Shown: in pieces, positions 61,731-64,000 of the stretch
Position numbering within the stretch: position 1 is the first letter of the stretch
How the letters are laid out: the number at the start of each line of letters is the position of its first letter
Source of the DNA: Hetaerina americana
Taxonomy: Eukaryota > Arthropoda > Insecta > Odonata > Calopterygidae
Reading direction: 5' to 3'
Assembly (NCBI GenBank): GCA_022747635.1
Contig: JAKTNV010000001.1
Span: 45,764,446 to 45,828,445 of the forward strand
Length of the DNA stretch: 64,000 nt
Translations under genes and position numbers: made by a program
Notes under the pieces: generated by a model
Told to the model about the DNA's origin: nothing
The model's database searches: none
The model's input: only the letters and a program-made list of their open reading frames with translations

Positions 61731-62809
61731 AGGCGTTCACACAGCGGTGGTTTTGGATTAAATCAGGTGATATTTGAGGTATTAATGCTTACGATTCTAT
61801 GGAAAATAATCTGCCAATATGTTTAAAGAAAGGGTCTCGTCCCATAAACCTTATAAGTCGCGCATTTTCCAACCCTCCCACTACTGGAACAACTGTAATT
61901 GTAGCACGGGATTGTAAAACTGGGTAGGGTGACAATATAGTCCAAAGATACCTGTGAGAGGAAATGAATATCCAGTCTTAAATGGCCAGTTTGTTAAAAG
62001 AAAGTAAGACCAGTCCTTAGACGAAGTGAAAAGGCTGATGGATCGGAACAGTCACAAAGGGTTGCGACGAGTAACTACTGGCGCTCAATTAAAAGAAGAT
62101 AATACAATGCTCGATTAAGGAAGAAGTGAAATTAGGGATTCATTTACATACTCTAGTAAGTGTCATCAAACCCCACCTTGATCGGTCAATAAATGTGGTA
62201 TTAAACACCCAAAATATGCCTCATTTTTCATATCAGGTACTGCCTCCCTAATCTACAACAGCATAAGTAAAACGAGCGTGCAAAACTTTAGGGCGGGGAA
62301 TTAGACCTCAAGGGTGTGCAGAATACGAGAAAAATAATTGAGAAAGATTGAAGATTGTTGATTATCTAAACACAAGTTAATACTTTTTCTAGTATGGACC
62401 TATAGTGTCCTTATGCGAAGACGCAGCAGATGCCCTTTAAAAATGGGAAACAGTATCCGCAATGGCGGTGGATTTTGCGAAAGCGTTTGATACTCTTTCA
62501 TGCTATGGACTACAATAAAAAAGGCAATATGCACTCTTTGATCCGCCAATTGTGTGATGGATTATTGTGTTCTTTTAAACAATGTCCTGCGGAAAGGAGT
62601 GGGTAAAACATCCCGGTCGATCCTATCTAACGCTTTTCTTCTTTTCATGGCCTTGCTGAGGAGGATGAAATTTGGGGATAGTATTAAATTTCCATTGGGA
62701 GGAGAGGAGATGGTTAGGGTGTTTCTCAAGGGAGAATTTAAATCTTTTTGCTTAAATAGTACTTTCCTTTACCCTAAATAAAATTTGCATATTTTCTGGA
62801 CTTAATATA
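61731..62809. other. Intergenic, no gene recognised
   Basis: AT-rich. A plus-strand ORF of 75 codons (62554-62781) reads ISHLCF-like hydrophobic text without a known domain. A short stretch just upstream (around 62460-62500) reads AVDFAKAFDTL, reminiscent of the AFD block of LINE reverse transcriptases, so an old LINE remnant is possible. Confidence 0.4.
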
Positions 62810-63716
62810 CAAGGTGTGATCAAAAGAAGACTGGACTGATTTTATTATGCCCAAACCTTTCAACAGATCGAAACGAGACACAGTGCTTCATCTAGCGATA
62901 CATCTGACGACTAAAACGAGAGGTGTTGCGTTTGTTAGCGTTGAGTCGTTACGCAGCAGCAGCGGTACGGGTCTTAACCTTTTCGACGCCGCGTGCAACG
63001 GCAGCAATGAAGGAGATAGAGGAACAGCTTGTGTGCGTGAAATTTTGTTTCAAACTTGGAAAAAGTGCTACGGATAAATTTGGAATGATTCAGCAAGCCT
63101 TTGTTAATGAAAATTTGAGTCGAAGCCAGTTTTTTTAATGGTACAGTCGTTTTAAATCGGGTAGAACCTCGAAAGATGAAGATTCGCTATCGGAGTGGCC
63201 TTCCACTTCGACAGACCCCAACCATGTCAATTTGGTGATCGATTTGGTGCTGGAAAATCGCCGTTTAACTCTTAGGGAGATAGCCGAGGAAGGGAATATT
63301 AGTTTTGGATCCTGTCAGACAATTTTGACAGACATTTTGGGCATGACGCGAGTCGCATCAAAATTCGTCCCGCGGGTGAAGACTGATGAACGGAGACAAA
63401 AACGTGTAAACATTTGTCAGGAACTCCTGGATCGAGCCAATGCCGACCCATAGTTTCTTAAAACCTTCATTTTATTTCCAAAGTTAAAATCAACCTTGAA
63501 AGGGTGCCGATCCGACTCTATTGCGGGCATTAAAACTAATTGTACGGTGGACCTGAAGAGGATCCCTAAGGCGGCTTACCAGGCAGGGTTCGAGAGCTGG
63601 AAGAAACATTGGCAAAGGTGTGTCGTCAGCCAAGGCTTGCACAAGTTCCACTAAGATGTATCCGTCGAAATAAACAAGTTATAAAATCAATCCTGTCTTT
63701 TTTTGATCACACCTTA
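62810..63716 (+). mobile_element. Second internally deleted mariner transposon
   Basis: This 907-bp element is bounded by inverted repeats starting CAAGGTGTGATCAAAAGAAG (left) and the reverse complement on the right (ctttttttgatcacacctt), next to TA dinucleotides at 62808-62809 and 63717-63718. The plus-strand transposase keeps an N-terminal DNA-binding part and a C-terminal tail (KSTLKGCRSDSIAG, IPKAAYQAGFESWKKHW), but the DDD catalytic core is missing. A stop interrupts the DNA-binding part (SQFF, stop, WYSRFKSGR). It differs in sequence from the element at 19330. Confidence 0.93.
63008..63453 (+). pseudogene. Mariner transposase remnant, DNA-binding part
   Basis: The conserved frame starts at about 63008 with MKEIEEQLVCVKFCFKLGKS and continues TDKFGMIQQAFVNENLSRSQ, a TAA stop at 63135-63138, WYSRFKSGRTSKDEDS, the NRRLTLREIAEEGNISFGSC second helix-turn-helix, then ASKFVPR and CQELLDRANADP followed by a stop. 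These are the hallmarks of a mariner N-terminal half up to the point where the catalytic domain would begin. Confidence 0.85.
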
Positions 63717-63718
63717 TA

Positions 63719-64000
63719 TGTTTTCCTTGATTTATCTTGAATCCGTCAACCCAATCATACTTTATATATCCTACTTCCCTCACTTATGTAATTATTTTCA
63801 CCTCTTCACCTAAAGATTTTATTGATAAATCTCAGGGAATAAAAGCCCTTCTAGGACCATGTTTTCAGATCATCTTTCATTTAAATATTGATATTTACTC
63901 TTTTTAAAATGAATTGCAAACTAAAAACCCTCTACTATCCTAATTGCTGTCATTTACAGTTAATTATTCTCCATTCTAAGCCCTTTTGGACTGTTTACAT
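63719..64000. other. Intergenic, no gene recognised
   Basis: AT-rich end of the window. No ORF, RNA gene or named repeat is seen. Confidence 0.5.

Noticed and set aside
62847..63077. Plus-strand ORF starting near the left end of the second mariner
   Set aside because: This frame does not match transposase; the conserved frame starts at about 63008.
1..64000. CRISPR arrays, bacterial operons, riboswitches, phage or plasmid features
   Set aside because: None present; splicing, LINE, SINE and mariner content show animal nuclear DNA.

Overview
This window is eukaryotic, animal nuclear DNA, most likely from an insect or another arthropod. Genes have GT-AG introns, the non-coding DNA is AT-rich, exons are GC-rich, and the interspersed repeats are typical of arthropods: mariner elements, LINEs, a Penelope-like fragment and tRNA-derived SINEs. 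There are no prokaryotic gene arrays, operons or CRISPR arrays. The species cannot be named from the sequence alone.

Left third (about 2.4-23.9 kb, + strand): the 3' three quarters of one large gene, the arthropod orthologue of chondroitin sulfate proteoglycan 4 (CSPG4/NG2; Drosophila kon-tiki, also called perdido). Ten exons can be chained with consistent splice phases: 2467-2712, 4609-4650 (tentative), 5531-6001, 7171-7767, 8498-10033, 10710-11297, 13916-14108, 17138-17293, 18200-18666 and 20388-22589. They encode about 2165 residues: the end of a laminin-G domain with an EGF-like cysteine cluster, 15 CSPG repeats by my count (the number known for NG2), one membrane span, and a cytoplasmic tail of about 175 residues ending QYWV, the PDZ-binding end known from NG2. 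The signal peptide and first laminin-G domain lie off the left edge. The introns hold two copies of a tRNA-derived SINE with exact target duplications, a different SINE-like repeat, a decayed LINE and an internally deleted mariner.

Middle (about 24-49 kb): no confident protein-coding gene. It holds a pair of RFX X-box matches just past the kon 3' end, a decayed mariner, a LINE endonuclease fragment, a 5'-truncated jockey-like LINE, a decayed LINE cluster with a Penelope-like GIY-YIG fragment inside it, a short near-perfect hairpin at 43.66-43.75 kb and a long fold-back at 48.55-48.87 kb.

Right part (about 49-64 kb): a nearly complete but broken LINE on the minus strand (53.8-57.0 kb), GC-rich islands at 57.5-57.9, 59.45-59.7 and 60.15-60.6 kb, a diverged three-copy tandem repeat of about 230 bp (60.84-61.5 kb) and a second internally deleted mariner (62.81-63.72 kb). 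Scattered splice-like and poly(A) signals suggest a minus-strand transcription unit running from about 59.7 to 49.16 kb, but its product is not recognisable.

The observation I rate highest is a SINE that landed 18 bp upstream of the kon exon 3 boundary. It separated the old pyrimidine tract from its acceptor and carries a good alternative acceptor that would add 24 in-frame codons (SINE exonisation). I found no clear new multi-gene system; the remaining leads are regulatory or repeat-derived.
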